A stretch of DNA of 64,000 nt, taken from positions 62,001 through 126,000 of the forward strand of contig JAUYVI010000010.1 of the NCBI GenBank assembly GCA_030715195.1, read 5' to 3'. The translations under genes and the position numbers were made by a program. The DNA is from Dongia sedimenti (GTDB lineage Bacteria; Pseudomonadota; Alphaproteobacteria; Dongiales; Dongiaceae). Under the pieces are notes generated by a model. It was given only the letters and a program-made list of their open reading frames with translations. It was not told the DNA's origin and did no database searches. Positions 7,063 through 15,611 of the stretch are shown in pieces. Numbering within the stretch: position 1 is the first letter of the stretch; the number at the start of each line of letters is the position of its first letter.

Positions 7063-7839
7063 ATGGCCGCCCAAGATCCGATCCGGATTCTCGCCCTCTC
7101 CGATCTTCATTTGGAGTTCGCCCATCTGGAGCCCACCCCGGACATTATGCCGGACCTCGTCCTACTCGCCGGCGACGTCGGACGTGGGACGGATGCGATC
7201 ACATGGGCGGAGTACTACTTCCCCAAAATTCCAGTCGTGTTCATCATCGGCAACCACGAGCCGTACCGGGATTCGCTTGAACTCGTGCTGGATGATTGTC
7301 GAGCCAGGGCCGCCAAGACCCGCAACGTCCGCTTCCTAGAAAACGACCAGATAGTCATTCCCTTGCGAGGCCGAGATGTCCGCGTCCTCGGGACATGCCT
7401 TTGGACTGATTTCCAGCTCAACGGGGCCGATCGACAGGTTGAGTCGATGTTGATCGCACAGCGAAACTTGGCCGACTATCGGCTCATCCAATACAAGGAC
7501 ACACGCTTGCTGCCGTCAGACACGCTGGCGTTCCATGAGATGGCCGTTGCTTGGCTCGATCGGACGCTGGCCGAGCATCACAACGGGCCGACAGTGGTCA
7601 TGACACATCATGCGCCATCGCAGCGCTCAGTCCCGCCCTTCTACCGCGACAACCTGCTCAGTCCCGCCTTCAACAGCGACCTGGAGCCGTTGATCCTGCG
7701 CCATCAACCAGATCTCTGGGTCCACGGACACACGCACTGGTCGGTCGATTACACTGTCGGCGGCACAAGGGTCTATTCAAATCAAAGAGGTTATCCTGGC
7801 GATACAACGGGGTTCTCTATGCAGTGCATTTCATTGTGA
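7063..7839 (+). CDS. Calcineurin-like metallophosphoesterase
   Basis: 258 residues. The expected metal-binding motifs are all present in order: DLH (LALSDLHLE, residue about 13), GDVGRGTD, GNHE (IIGNHEPY), the HH pair in MTHHAPS, and GHTH near residue 224. This is therefore a probably active binuclear phosphoesterase, which could act on nucleotides, nucleic acid or phosphoprotein. The start ATG at 7063 lies eight bases after the preceding stop. Its stop overlaps the next start as GTGA. The substrate cannot be told from sequence. Confidence 0.88.
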   Translation: MAAQDPIRILALSDLHLEFAHLEPTPDIMPDLVLLAGDVGRGTDAITWAEYYFPKIPVVFIIGNHEPYRDSLELVLDDCRARAAKTRNVRFLENDQIVIPLRGRDVRVLGTCLWTDFQLNGADRQVESMLIAQRNLADYRLIQYKDTRLLPSDTLAFHEMAVAWLDRTLAEHHNGPTVVMTHHAPSQRSVPPFYRDNLLSPAFNSDLEPLILRHQPDLWVHGHTHWSVDYTVGGTRVYSNQRGYPGDTTGFSMQCISL

Positions 7840-8135
7840 GACGGCCGCACAAACGTTTGTCGCCCCGCCAATGCGGGCAGCTCCTCAATCAAGCGCGCAA
7901 ACGACACCCGGATCGATCATGGTCCCCAGGTGATCCTGCGCTGAGGCGAGTTCGAAGATTGTGGCATGTCGCGCTGAAGGTATTCGGGACTGCGGCCAAG
8001 GCCGAGCACTTCATCCTCGCACCCCATTCCGTTCTTCACATGAGTTCGCCGTTCGAGCTTGCTTCGAATTCAGATGCGGGGCTGCAGGAAGCTGTCGAAC
8101 TGCTGGACCGGATGATCTTCGGGACGGCGCCGTGA
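7836..8135 (+). CDS. MbcA/ParS-type (DUF2384-like) small protein
   Basis: 99 residues from a GTG that overlaps the phosphoesterase stop (GTGA). The C-terminal 55 residues match the Xre/MbcA/ParS toxin-binding region: a helix with VFGTAAKAEHFI, then a short loop where the family has its proline-leucine motif, then SPFELASNSDAGLQEAVELL and a final FG. Proteins of this family are usually antitoxins of RES-domain toxins. No RES gene is present here, and the N-terminal 40 residues are basic rather than a clear helix-turn-helix. It may have been recruited as an adaptor for the operon, or be a remnant. Confidence 0.55.
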   Translation: MRRPHKRLSPRQCGQLLNQARKRHPDRSWSPGDPALRRVRRLWHVALKVFGTAAKAEHFILAPHSVLHMSSPFELASNSDAGLQEAVELLDRMIFGTAP

Positions 8136-8627
8136 GCCCCACCACCCGTGATCGCTAATGGAAAGAGCAGTTCGACTCTTCCTCCGACCGTAAAACTGCG
8201 GAACCTGGACGGGCAGCCGTCTCCGAAAGCCCAATAATATCAATAGGGTCAAAGCGCTGACGGAGGGAATGCATCACTTGTCCGTTTGTCACAGGCAAAG
8301 ACTAAGAGAATAGAAGTCAAACAAAGGCAGAATCTGAGAACTGCGGGGATAGGGTTGAGTAGGCCGCGCACGCCATAGAGGACTTGCCCACACTAAACGC
8401 AGACACGGCGGTCCAAAGGCTCGAAGAACTTCCAAAGCCTTGTTCAACCGGGGGTTATCACATATCATGTGGTCGCTTGACCGGTAGCATTGCCCGAGCC
8501 TTCAAGAGGTTCGAGCGACGCGACCCCGGCACTGGAAACCCGACAGAGGCACAAACCCAAGACTCGACAGGCGGCATCCTCTGCACGACGCTGGCTGACC
8601 TCAACGCTCTCATAGGCCAACTGATCT
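8136..8627. other. Intergenic region upstream of the TIR operon
   Basis: 492 bases without a supportable gene. An imperfect hairpin GGAAAGAG/CTCTTCC (8160-8182) just after the preceding operon may contribute to termination but has no T run. The sequence from about 8220 to 8350 is poorer in GC than its surroundings and is the likely promoter zone of the plus-strand TIR gene cluster. An in-frame stop six bases before the ATG at 8628 fixes that gene's N-terminus. Confidence 0.4.
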
Positions 8628-9881
8628 ATGACCGCCGACATCATTCTGCAGCTGGACTGCAAGGGGCAGCGGCGCTGCGAGCTGGTTTCAGGGCTGCCGT
8701 TAGACGAGACCGTTCGTCTGCTGGTTGCGGCCGAGCCCGCGGCGGCGGCGGCGACGCACGCCGACGCCGTGCAACTGCACGCAGGTTTGCGCCGTGAATT
8801 GCTCCGGATGGGCGGCATCGTCGCGCCCGCAAGGTGCGGCGGCAAGTACCTCGGAACGGGCAGCTGCATGGCGGACCACTCGCCGCGGGACCACAATGTG
8901 CTAGTCGTTGCCGAAGACGGGGCGGAGGATTTCGACCTGGCCACCGCCGATCATTTTCGCCGTTTCGCCTCGCATGAGCTGATCCCGGTCGCAGCCGCCA
9001 ACGGCCGGACCGTTCCCTCACCGAGCCTGGCGCGACACATCATGCTGCGCCATCCGCCGGGCCACGTCGCGGCGGCGGTCCCGGCGATCCTTGAGCGCGC
9101 ACGCCTCGGCGCCGACGCCTTCCGCATCTTCATCAGCTATCGGCACGACGACTGTGCAACGGCCGCGAACGAAATCTTCCACAAGCTTGCCGAGCAGCGC
9201 TTTGCGGTGTTCCTCGACCGCTTCACCGTAGCGCCTGGCGAGGACTTCACCGCCCGGATCATGAGCGAGTTGTTCGACAAGTCGTGCCTACTGGTGCTGG
9301 AGACGCCGAATCTCGGGCAATCGCCCTGGGTCCACGCCGAAGTTGCGACAGCGCGCAGCTACCGGCTCGGACTACTGGCGATCGATCTTCCGCATTCACG
9401 TGGGATTCATCGCATAGGGTGGCGCCTGGACTGCCGCAGCGAGGGGCATGGAAACCCCCTCGGGCGGATGGGGAATCTCTCTGCGGCCTGCCTGGACCGG
9501 ATCGCGGATTTCGTGCGCGGGCATGTCGCGGCACTGGGGGCGCGGCGACGGCGATGGCTCCGGCACACGCTGCGGCAGGCGATCCACGCCAGCGGTGTGA
9601 ACGATCTCGGGGAGAGCGTGGCCGGCCATCGCATCGAGGCCGGTGGACACCGCTACTGTGTCGGACTGAGCCCCCGTCCTCCCCGGGCGGCGACCTTCAA
9701 GCGCATGGCCGATGTCGGCGCGCAGTCCCGGGAGTGGCCGGTACTGTTCGGTCCCCTGGTGCATCAGCTGCCCGGGGACGCCGCGGTGACCGACTGGCTT
9801 GCGGGCGTGAGCCGCGTCCGCGCCTTTGACGAGGGGGATATGCTGCGGACGATGATGCGCGCCAGATCGCGACCAATCTGA
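8628..9881 (+). CDS. TIR-domain protein 1
   Basis: 417 residues. Residues 1-160 are an unfamiliar N-terminal region. A TIR domain follows at about 164-265: FRIFISYRHDD (first strand), AVFLDRFTVAPGEDF (BB-loop region), CLLVLETPNLGQSPWVHAEV with the putative catalytic glutamate at about residue 238. The C-terminal 150 residues are unassigned. TIR domains of this kind commonly cleave NAD+ or make cyclic ADP-ribose-type signals. An in-frame stop immediately upstream makes ATG 8628 the first possible start. It leads a run of six same-strand genes with short gaps. Confidence 0.85.
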   Translation: MTADIILQLDCKGQRRCELVSGLPLDETVRLLVAAEPAAAAATHADAVQLHAGLRRELLRMGGIVAPARCGGKYLGTGSCMADHSPRDHNVLVVAEDGAEDFDLATADHFRRFASHELIPVAAANGRTVPSPSLARHIMLRHPPGHVAAAVPAILERARLGADAFRIFISYRHDDCATAANEIFHKLAEQRFAVFLDRFTVAPGEDFTARIMSELFDKSCLLVLETPNLGQSPWVHAEVATARSYRLGLLAIDLPHSRGIHRIGWRLDCRSEGHGNPLGRMGNLSAACLDRIADFVRGHVAALGARRRRWLRHTLRQAIHASGVNDLGESVAGHRIEAGGHRYCVGLSPRPPRAATFKRMADVGAQSREWPVLFGPLVHQLPGDAAVTDWLAGVSRVRAFDEGDMLRTMMRARSRPI

Positions 9882-9905
9882 CCCCGTATCCCGGAGGAGC
9901 CTGTC

Positions 9906-10568
9906 TTGCGTAGCCTGCTGCTGATCCACGGCCCCAAGTCCTCCGCGTCGCTGGAGGACCCGAAGCGGACGGAGCTCGGCGCCATCGCGCTCGCTGAGGT
10001 GCTGCGCGCGGCGGCACTGCTGATGGACGTCGTGCTCATCCCGGCGCGGCCGGAGGTGCTCGCCATGGCAGCGGTGACGGCGCGGGCGCTGCTGCGGCCG
10101 GGCGGGCCCGAAGGTGCGCATGACGGCCGGCGCCGCGTCGCGCGGTTCATTCCCTATGATGTCCCCAGTCGGGGCGATCCGCTGGAGCAACAGACTCCGT
10201 GGTCGATCGAGAGCGCCGACCCTGACCAGGCTGCCGGCATCGAGGCGAGCGACGTGCGCGCCCTCGACGACCTTATCCGCCGATACAAGCCCGAGTCCGG
10301 CATCGTGCTGGAGCCGGACTGGGATGCTGTCGAAGCTTTGGGAACGACCGCGCCGCTTAAACTTCGCTGTTTCGGGTCGCTGCTGAGAGGCGGCTTCGCC
10401 GACCGGCTGGCGAGAGATTTCTCGGTACAGGACCTTGAGACCGACTGGCGATTCGCCGACGTGCCGGATCCGGAGACCGGCAGGGTCGAAGATGACCGCG
10501 CGCTGGAACCCTTCGTGCCGTTCTCGATACTCCTGCAATCGGCGTTGATAGGGGTAATAGGAGGATAG
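9906..10568 (+). CDS. Unknown protein in TIR-SLOG operon
   Basis: 220 residues from a TTG codon, supported by a strong GGAGGAG eight bases upstream. The N-terminus SLLLIHGPKSSASL looks like a beta strand followed by a loop. The segment MDVVLIPARPEVLAMAAVTA looks like a second strand and helix, so an alpha/beta fold is probable. No motif permits a family call. Its position between two TIR proteins, with gaps of 24 and 23 bases, suggests it serves the same system. Confidence 0.65.
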   Translation: MRSLLLIHGPKSSASLEDPKRTELGAIALAEVLRAAALLMDVVLIPARPEVLAMAAVTARALLRPGGPEGAHDGRRRVARFIPYDVPSRGDPLEQQTPWSIESADPDQAAGIEASDVRALDDLIRRYKPESGIVLEPDWDAVEALGTTAPLKLRCFGSLLRGGFADRLARDFSVQDLETDWRFADVPDPETGRVEDDRALEPFVPFSILLQSALIGVIGG

Positions 10569-10591
10569 GCGTTAGCCTGCGAGAAACTGCC

Positions 10592-11887
10592 ATGGACAAG
10601 ATCCGCATCGTTCCGATCCCGGTGGTCTATGTGCTGTGGCACCCGCGTTGCGCGCTTGGTGAAGTCCTGGCCAAACGCATTCTTCGCTGGCTGCGGCCCG
10701 GCAATGGACTGGGGCCGCAGGTGTTCTATCGCAGTCTACCCGCGCCGGACGCACCCGACGACGGTCTGCCTCCGCCGCTGCCGGGCGAGTCGCGTCCTGG
10801 GAAGTACGCCGAGTCCGCGATGGCCAAGGCGGCGAATCTCCAGGTCGTTGTGCCGCTGATCGACGACAACATGGTGGCCGACCCCGTCTGGCGGCATTGG
10901 CTGGTGGCCCTGGCGACCAACCGCGAGAGAGTGTCGCGGCACATCCTGCCCACGGCGCTCGACCCGACCGCCTACAACATGCCGTCGCCGGTCAGTGACC
11001 AGAATTATCTGCGACCCGCCGGCCTTCCGCTCCCGAACCCGTCGGCCATCGCGGAAGCAGATCCCGGTTTCGCGCTCGTGGAGCGCTCGCTGCTCAAGCA
11101 GCTCACCGAAGCGATGTGCCGTCTTCTGCTGGGGTATTCCAGGCGCGCCGCGTCCGAAGTCGCCGCCGGGGCATCGGCGCTGGACGGCGAGGCGGCCCCG
11201 CTCAAGGTCAAGGTGTTTCTCAGTCATGCCAAGGCGGACGGCGCGGCGCCGGCGAGCCGCCTGCGCGACTATATCAATGGCAAGACTCAGTTGGATGCCT
11301 TTTACGACGAGAACGACATTGCCTTTGGCTCGTCCTTCGGCGGCGTGATCCAGCGTGCAGTCCAGTCGTCGGAGACCGCGGCGATGATCGCCGTGCGGAC
11401 CACAAAGTACTCCAGCCGGCCCTGGTGCCGGCGCGAACTATCCATGTTCCGCAGGCCCATCTGCGTAAACGCAGGGGAAAGCGGCACGGCGCAGCGCTGG
11501 CGACTCTATCCTCTGCTCGTCGTCGAGGCCATGGAAGGGATGGAGCTTTCCGCGGGCATTCCGGAGTTCGGTAACAGCCAGGTGGTGCGCTGGACTGATC
11601 AGGTCCCGGACATCGATGAATTCATCGTCACCACGGTGATACGCAACGCCATGCTGGCTTCCTTCCATGCGGCGCTCGGTGCGTCTTTGCAGGCGGGACC
11701 TGACCAGATCGTGATAAACTGGTTGCCGGATGCCGCGACGCTGCTCCAGATTCCCGCGGTTCGTCAGCAGCGGAAGGTCGAGGTGCTGCATCCGGGTCGT
11801 CGCCTTTCATATCTTGAGGCCACCACCATGGACGAGATGTTTCCAACCCTGACGTTCACGCCCTTCGAGCGGGCGCCGGCACCATGA
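10592..11887 (+). CDS. Double TIR-fold protein (one degenerate, one intact TIR)
   Basis: 431 residues. The C-terminal half has a clear TIR domain from about residue 205 (KVKVFLSHAKADGAAPASRL) with a BB-loop DAFYDENDIAFGSSF and SSRPWCRREL carrying the likely catalytic glutamate (about residue 281). The N-terminal 130 residues have a TIR-like order of elements (VVYVLWHPRCALGEVLAKRI, then LQVVVPLIDDNMVADPVWRHW) but no glutamate at the equivalent place, so I read it as a non-catalytic TIR-like domain. The stop overlaps the next start by four bases (ATGA), tying it to the SLOG protein. Confidence 0.75.
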   Translation: MDKIRIVPIPVVYVLWHPRCALGEVLAKRILRWLRPGNGLGPQVFYRSLPAPDAPDDGLPPPLPGESRPGKYAESAMAKAANLQVVVPLIDDNMVADPVWRHWLVALATNRERVSRHILPTALDPTAYNMPSPVSDQNYLRPAGLPLPNPSAIAEADPGFALVERSLLKQLTEAMCRLLLGYSRRAASEVAAGASALDGEAAPLKVKVFLSHAKADGAAPASRLRDYINGKTQLDAFYDENDIAFGSSFGGVIQRAVQSSETAAMIAVRTTKYSSRPWCRRELSMFRRPICVNAGESGTAQRWRLYPLLVVEAMEGMELSAGIPEFGNSQVVRWTDQVPDIDEFIVTTVIRNAMLASFHAALGASLQAGPDQIVINWLPDAATLLQIPAVRQQRKVEVLHPGRRLSYLEATTMDEMFPTLTFTPFERAPAP

Positions 11888-12933
11888 GCAGTGAGAGCAA
11901 GCTGCGTTCCAAGGAACTCAAGGGCAAGGCAATCGCCCTGTCGATCTCCCATGAGAAGGACCAGCTGCTGAAGCGGGGCATGGGTTTCGACCACCTGAAG
12001 GAGATGGTGATCAAGCTGGCGCAGCCTCTGCTGCGGCATGGGGCGAACATCGCCTATGGCGGAAACTGGGACGAACGGGAGGACAACTTCACCTACGTAC
12101 TCCTGAACCTGATCAGCGCCGAGAGGGAAGACTACAGCGGCGCGGAGATTCTGGCCGAACAGGCCGACTCCGAGCCTCCGCCGGCGATCGGCAGGTTGTT
12201 GAACTACGCGGCCTGGCCGCACTACCGGACGATAACGCCGCGGATCGAGGCGAAATGGGTCAACACCTGTTCCATCATCCGCGTGACCCAGGAGGATGCC
12301 GGGTTGATCGGCGACGAGATCGTCAGAGACTGGGATGCGCCGAGGGCATCGCGCCGCCGCAACTTCAACCAGGCGGTGGTGCTGTCGGTGATGCGGCGCC
12401 TGATCCTGGAAGGACGCACGCTCAAACTCGGCGACACCGGGAGATCCGAGCGCATTCCGCCGGCTGTGGCGCGTGTCCTGCTGAGCGGGAAGGTCGAATC
12501 GTATTCGGGCTTCATCCCGGGCATCTTCGAGGAGGCGCTGAGTGCGCTGAGGAAATCGCTTCCGGTCTACATTCTCGGGGGATTTGGAGGTGCGGCCGGG
12601 TGCCTCGCCCGTGCCGTCCTGGCGCAGGGGGATGCCCGCCCGGACGAACTGAAGCTCGAATGGCACGAAGCGCGCAACGCCAAGCTCCGGGAAATGCTGG
12701 CGCACGCGAAGAACTTCCGATGGCCATCAGACATACAGCACCCGAAGGACGCGCTGGATGATCTCTTCGAGTTCATCCGCAAGGGTCGCCAGGATCCTTC
12801 GGCGGCGCTGCAGACGGGCCTCGATGGTCCGGACACGCGGCAGCTCCTGGAGACCAGCGACATCGACAGTGCGACGCAGCTCGTCTATCGCGGCCTCTCC
12901 GGGAGGCTGGGACTGCAGACGAACCGCTTCTAG
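11884..12933 (+). CDS. SLOG-type (TIR-associated) nucleotide-sensor protein
   Basis: 349 residues. The start overlaps the preceding stop. The N-terminal 150 residues show a Rossmann-like SLOG pattern: KAIALSISHEKDQLLKRGMG, then a glycine-rich turn ANIAYGGNWDERE, then a late strand with CSIIRVTQEDAG. SLOG domains are predicted to bind nucleotide-derived ligands such as products of TIR enzymes. In Thoeris a SLOG domain senses the cyclic ADP-ribose variant made by a TIR protein. Residues 160-340 contain another alpha/beta segment with a glycine-rich YILGGFGGAAGCLA. Sensor for the neighbouring TIR proteins is the simplest inference. Confidence 0.68.
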   Translation: MSSESKLRSKELKGKAIALSISHEKDQLLKRGMGFDHLKEMVIKLAQPLLRHGANIAYGGNWDEREDNFTYVLLNLISAEREDYSGAEILAEQADSEPPPAIGRLLNYAAWPHYRTITPRIEAKWVNTCSIIRVTQEDAGLIGDEIVRDWDAPRASRRRNFNQAVVLSVMRRLILEGRTLKLGDTGRSERIPPAVARVLLSGKVESYSGFIPGIFEEALSALRKSLPVYILGGFGGAAGCLARAVLAQGDARPDELKLEWHEARNAKLREMLAHAKNFRWPSDIQHPKDALDDLFEFIRKGRQDPSAALQTGLDGPDTRQLLETSDIDSATQLVYRGLSGRLGLQTNRF

Positions 12934-12976
12934 AAGAGACCGGGTCTTCGAGGGGCCGGTCGATGGGGGAGGGGAC

Positions 12977-15451
12977 ATGTCCACGCACAACCCGGCGGAT
13001 GCCGCGGCTGCACACCATCTGCTTTGCGAACTGCGCGACCGGATCGCGACGCAACGGCTGCCCTACCAGCACGGCGATGAAGGTCGGGCGCTGGAGAGCC
13101 TGAAGGAGGTCTTCGGTCTGGCCCGCGATGTGATGGCCCGGCACTCCGGCTGCCGGCAGTTCACGCAACTGGTCAGCGATCGGCTCAACCTCGAGCTTCG
13201 TCCGGTGACGGCGAAATGGCATCGGAGAAGCAAGGCCGGATTCCTCAACGGCCGGGACGGTGCCGATGAATTCAGAGCCGACCTGGAACAGGTGCAGGAC
13301 AGGCTGCGGGAGCTGTCGGAGGAGCTTCACGTCATGGCCTACGGCGAGGCCATGCCGGATTGGCCGGAGCCGGACCCCGTCATGACCGCGGAGCAGATAG
13401 ATCGCTGCTTCGAGCCGGTCGGCTATGGGATTCCCGCCATCCCTCAGGCGGACGATCCCGCAGAGAAGATCAACGAGGCGGAGCGGCGGGAGGTCGAGGC
13501 TCGTCGTACTGCCCTGGCCGTTCCCGGCAGCCGGCCCGGGTTCGACGCCGTGGGCCTCGCGCTCTCCGGCGGCGGCATCCGTTCCGCGGCTTTCAGCCTC
13601 GGCGTAGTGCAGGTGCTGGCGGAGCGCGGGCTGCTGAAGGGCGTGGACTTCCTGTCCACCGTTTCCGGCGGCGGCTATACGGGAAGCTTCATCAGCGCCC
13701 GGCTGGGGGCATCCCGGGACGCGGACATCGCCGGGCCACGGGGGCCGGACACGCCCGAGATACAGTACCTGCGTCAGCGGGCGAAGTACCTCGCCGCGGC
13801 CGATCTCAAGCAGCGATGGGCCATGGTGACGGCGGCCTGGGCCGGGTTGGTGCTCAACTGGACCGCTCCGCTGTCAGCGATCGCGTTTCTCGCGCTTGCT
13901 TCCACGTGGCTGCCCGTCTCTGCGTGTCTCTGGACATCCGCTCTCGGCATCGCCGTCTCTCTCATCCTGGTGACGCTCGGTACCTATGCCTGGGCCATGC
14001 GCAGCGGGGCACGGGCGGCGGCACTCGCCGGTTCGGCGCTCGGCCTGACCCTCGCGATCGGTGCAACCGTTCTGGCCGCCTGGCTGATCGTGACCGGCCG
14101 CAGCGCACTCATCGGGTTCTCTGCCGGGGAACGGCTGACGGCGGGTGGCTTCGCCGGGCTGCTGGCCGCCGCCCCGATGGTCATCCGCTTCATACCGGTG
14201 CTTAAGTCGCCGGCGGTCCGCAAGACGGTGCTGCAGGTCCTGATCCCGTTGGCCGGACTCGCCGTTCCCATCCTCGCTCTCATCCTGTTCTTTGCGTTCC
14301 GGGACGCGGCGCTGAGTTCCTACGGCGGAACCTCCGGCAGGTATTGGCTGCTCGGCATCGCGGTCGTGCTGGCACTCATGGCCTATCCCGTGGACGTCAA
14401 CCAGACGGCGCCTCTTCGGCTCTACCGCGACAGCCTCGCGGAAACGTTCGTGCGCGATGAGAATCTGCGCGAAGCGATACCCCTACAGAATCTCAACGCG
14501 AGTCAGGCGGCCCCCTACCACCTGATCAACGCCGCTCTCAACCTGCCCTCCAGCAGCAATCCGCGCCTGCGCGACCGTCTGGCGGACTTCTTCCTGTTCT
14601 CCAAACACTGGTGCGGATCGCCGCTGACCGGCTATGTCGCGACCGGCCAATGGCGCAATGGCAAGGTGCCTCTCGACCTCGCGACCGCGATGGCGGTTTC
14701 GGGGGCGGCCGTGTCGTCGCGCATGGGCATGGCGGCGAGCCGCAGCCTGTCCGGCCTGCTGACCCTGCTGAACGTGCGTCTCGGGTTCTGGGTGCGACGT
14801 CCTGCCGGCACCGCGAATGCTCCGGCGACGGACGCGCTGGGCGGGCGCCCGGGATTCGCCTGCCTGCTGCGGGAGATGACCGGCATCGCCATGGACGAGC
14901 GCTGCGCCTGGCTCAATCTCTCCGACGGCGGCCACATCGAGAACATGGGAATCTATGAACTGCTGCGCCGGCGCTGCAAATTCATCGTATCCGTCGATGG
15001 CGAAGCCGATCCCGCCTGCACATTCTACGGCCTTATGACTCTGATCCGGCATGCCCAGATAGACTTCGGCATCCACATGGCGCCGGACCTCGGCGAGATC
15101 CGGCCCGATGCCGCGACCGGCCTCAGCCGCAGCCACGGCGCGCTCTTCAGGATCCATTATCCGGCCGCCGGGGCGGTTCCCGCCGCGACTGGACTCCTCC
15201 TCTATCTGAAGCTCACGGTCACGGGGAACGAGGGCGAGCTCATCCGGCGCTACCGCACGGCCCATCCGGATTTCCCACACCAGACCACGCTCGACCAGTT
15301 CTTCGACGAGGAGCAGTTCGAGGCCTACCGCGCCCTGGGCGTCCATGTCGCCGACGCCATGTTCATCCGCAGCCTGGTCGGGCCCCTGCCGCCGGCGTCG
15401 ATTGCCGAATGGTTCCGGTCGCTGGCCGCGAGACTGCTGGAGCCGATCTAG
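12977..15451 (+). CDS. Patatin-like phospholipase with multi-pass membrane domain
   Basis: 824 residues. The start ATG follows GGGGGAGGGG. The N-terminal 190 residues are helical and unassigned. The patatin core begins with the oxyanion-hole motif LALSGGGIRSAAF (about residue 192) and the nucleophile region LSTVSGGGYTGSF (serine near 232). It is then interrupted by about five hydrophobic membrane segments between residues 295 and 475. It resumes with the catalytic aspartate in LNLSDGGHIENMG (about residue 650). It should hydrolyse membrane phospholipids from within the inner membrane. In CBASS and related systems such effectors kill the infected cell. Here it is probably an effector gated by the adjacent TIR/SLOG proteins. 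Confidence 0.85.
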   Translation: MSTHNPADAAAAHHLLCELRDRIATQRLPYQHGDEGRALESLKEVFGLARDVMARHSGCRQFTQLVSDRLNLELRPVTAKWHRRSKAGFLNGRDGADEFRADLEQVQDRLRELSEELHVMAYGEAMPDWPEPDPVMTAEQIDRCFEPVGYGIPAIPQADDPAEKINEAERREVEARRTALAVPGSRPGFDAVGLALSGGGIRSAAFSLGVVQVLAERGLLKGVDFLSTVSGGGYTGSFISARLGASRDADIAGPRGPDTPEIQYLRQRAKYLAAADLKQRWAMVTAAWAGLVLNWTAPLSAIAFLALASTWLPVSACLWTSALGIAVSLILVTLGTYAWAMRSGARAAALAGSALGLTLAIGATVLAAWLIVTGRSALIGFSAGERLTAGGFAGLLAAAPMVIRFIPVLKSPAVRKTVLQVLIPLAGLAVPILALILFFAFRDAALSSYGGTSGRYWLLGIAVVLALMAYPVDVNQTAPLRLYRDSLAETFVRDENLREAIPLQNLNASQAAPYHLINAALNLPSSSNPRLRDRLADFFLFSKHWCGSPLTGYVATGQWRNGKVPLDLATAMAVSGAAVSSRMGMAASRSLSGLLTLLNVRLGFWVRRPAGTANAPATDALGGRPGFACLLREMTGIAMDERCAWLNLSDGGHIENMGIYELLRRRCKFIVSVDGEADPACTFYGLMTLIRHAQIDFGIHMAPDLGEIRPDAATGLSRSHGALFRIHYPAAGAVPAATGLLLYLKLTVTGNEGELIRRYRTAHPDFPHQTTLDQFFDEEQFEAYRALGVHVADAMFIRSLVGPLPPASIAEWFRSLAARLLEPI

Positions 15452-15611
15452 CTTGCGGCAGCAACCTTACCGTGTAACATATACTCAGCCTTCCTCGCGC
15501 CATGTTGCGCAGGGTTTGGATGGCGCCCGACAAGTGAAAAGTTGCGTTCGGCGTATGCGGGCCAGGCTTCGCTGCATTCTGTCGCCTTGCCCGAACAGTG
15601 CGGAGGCGGAC

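Noticed and set aside
8384..8797. A plus-strand frame overlapping the start of TIR protein 1
   Set aside because: It has no ribosome site, and its second half is the shifted frame of the TIR gene.
12758..12976. N-terminal extension of the patatin gene
   Set aside because: It overlaps the end of the SLOG gene in another frame, and a strong ribosome site stands before ATG 12977.
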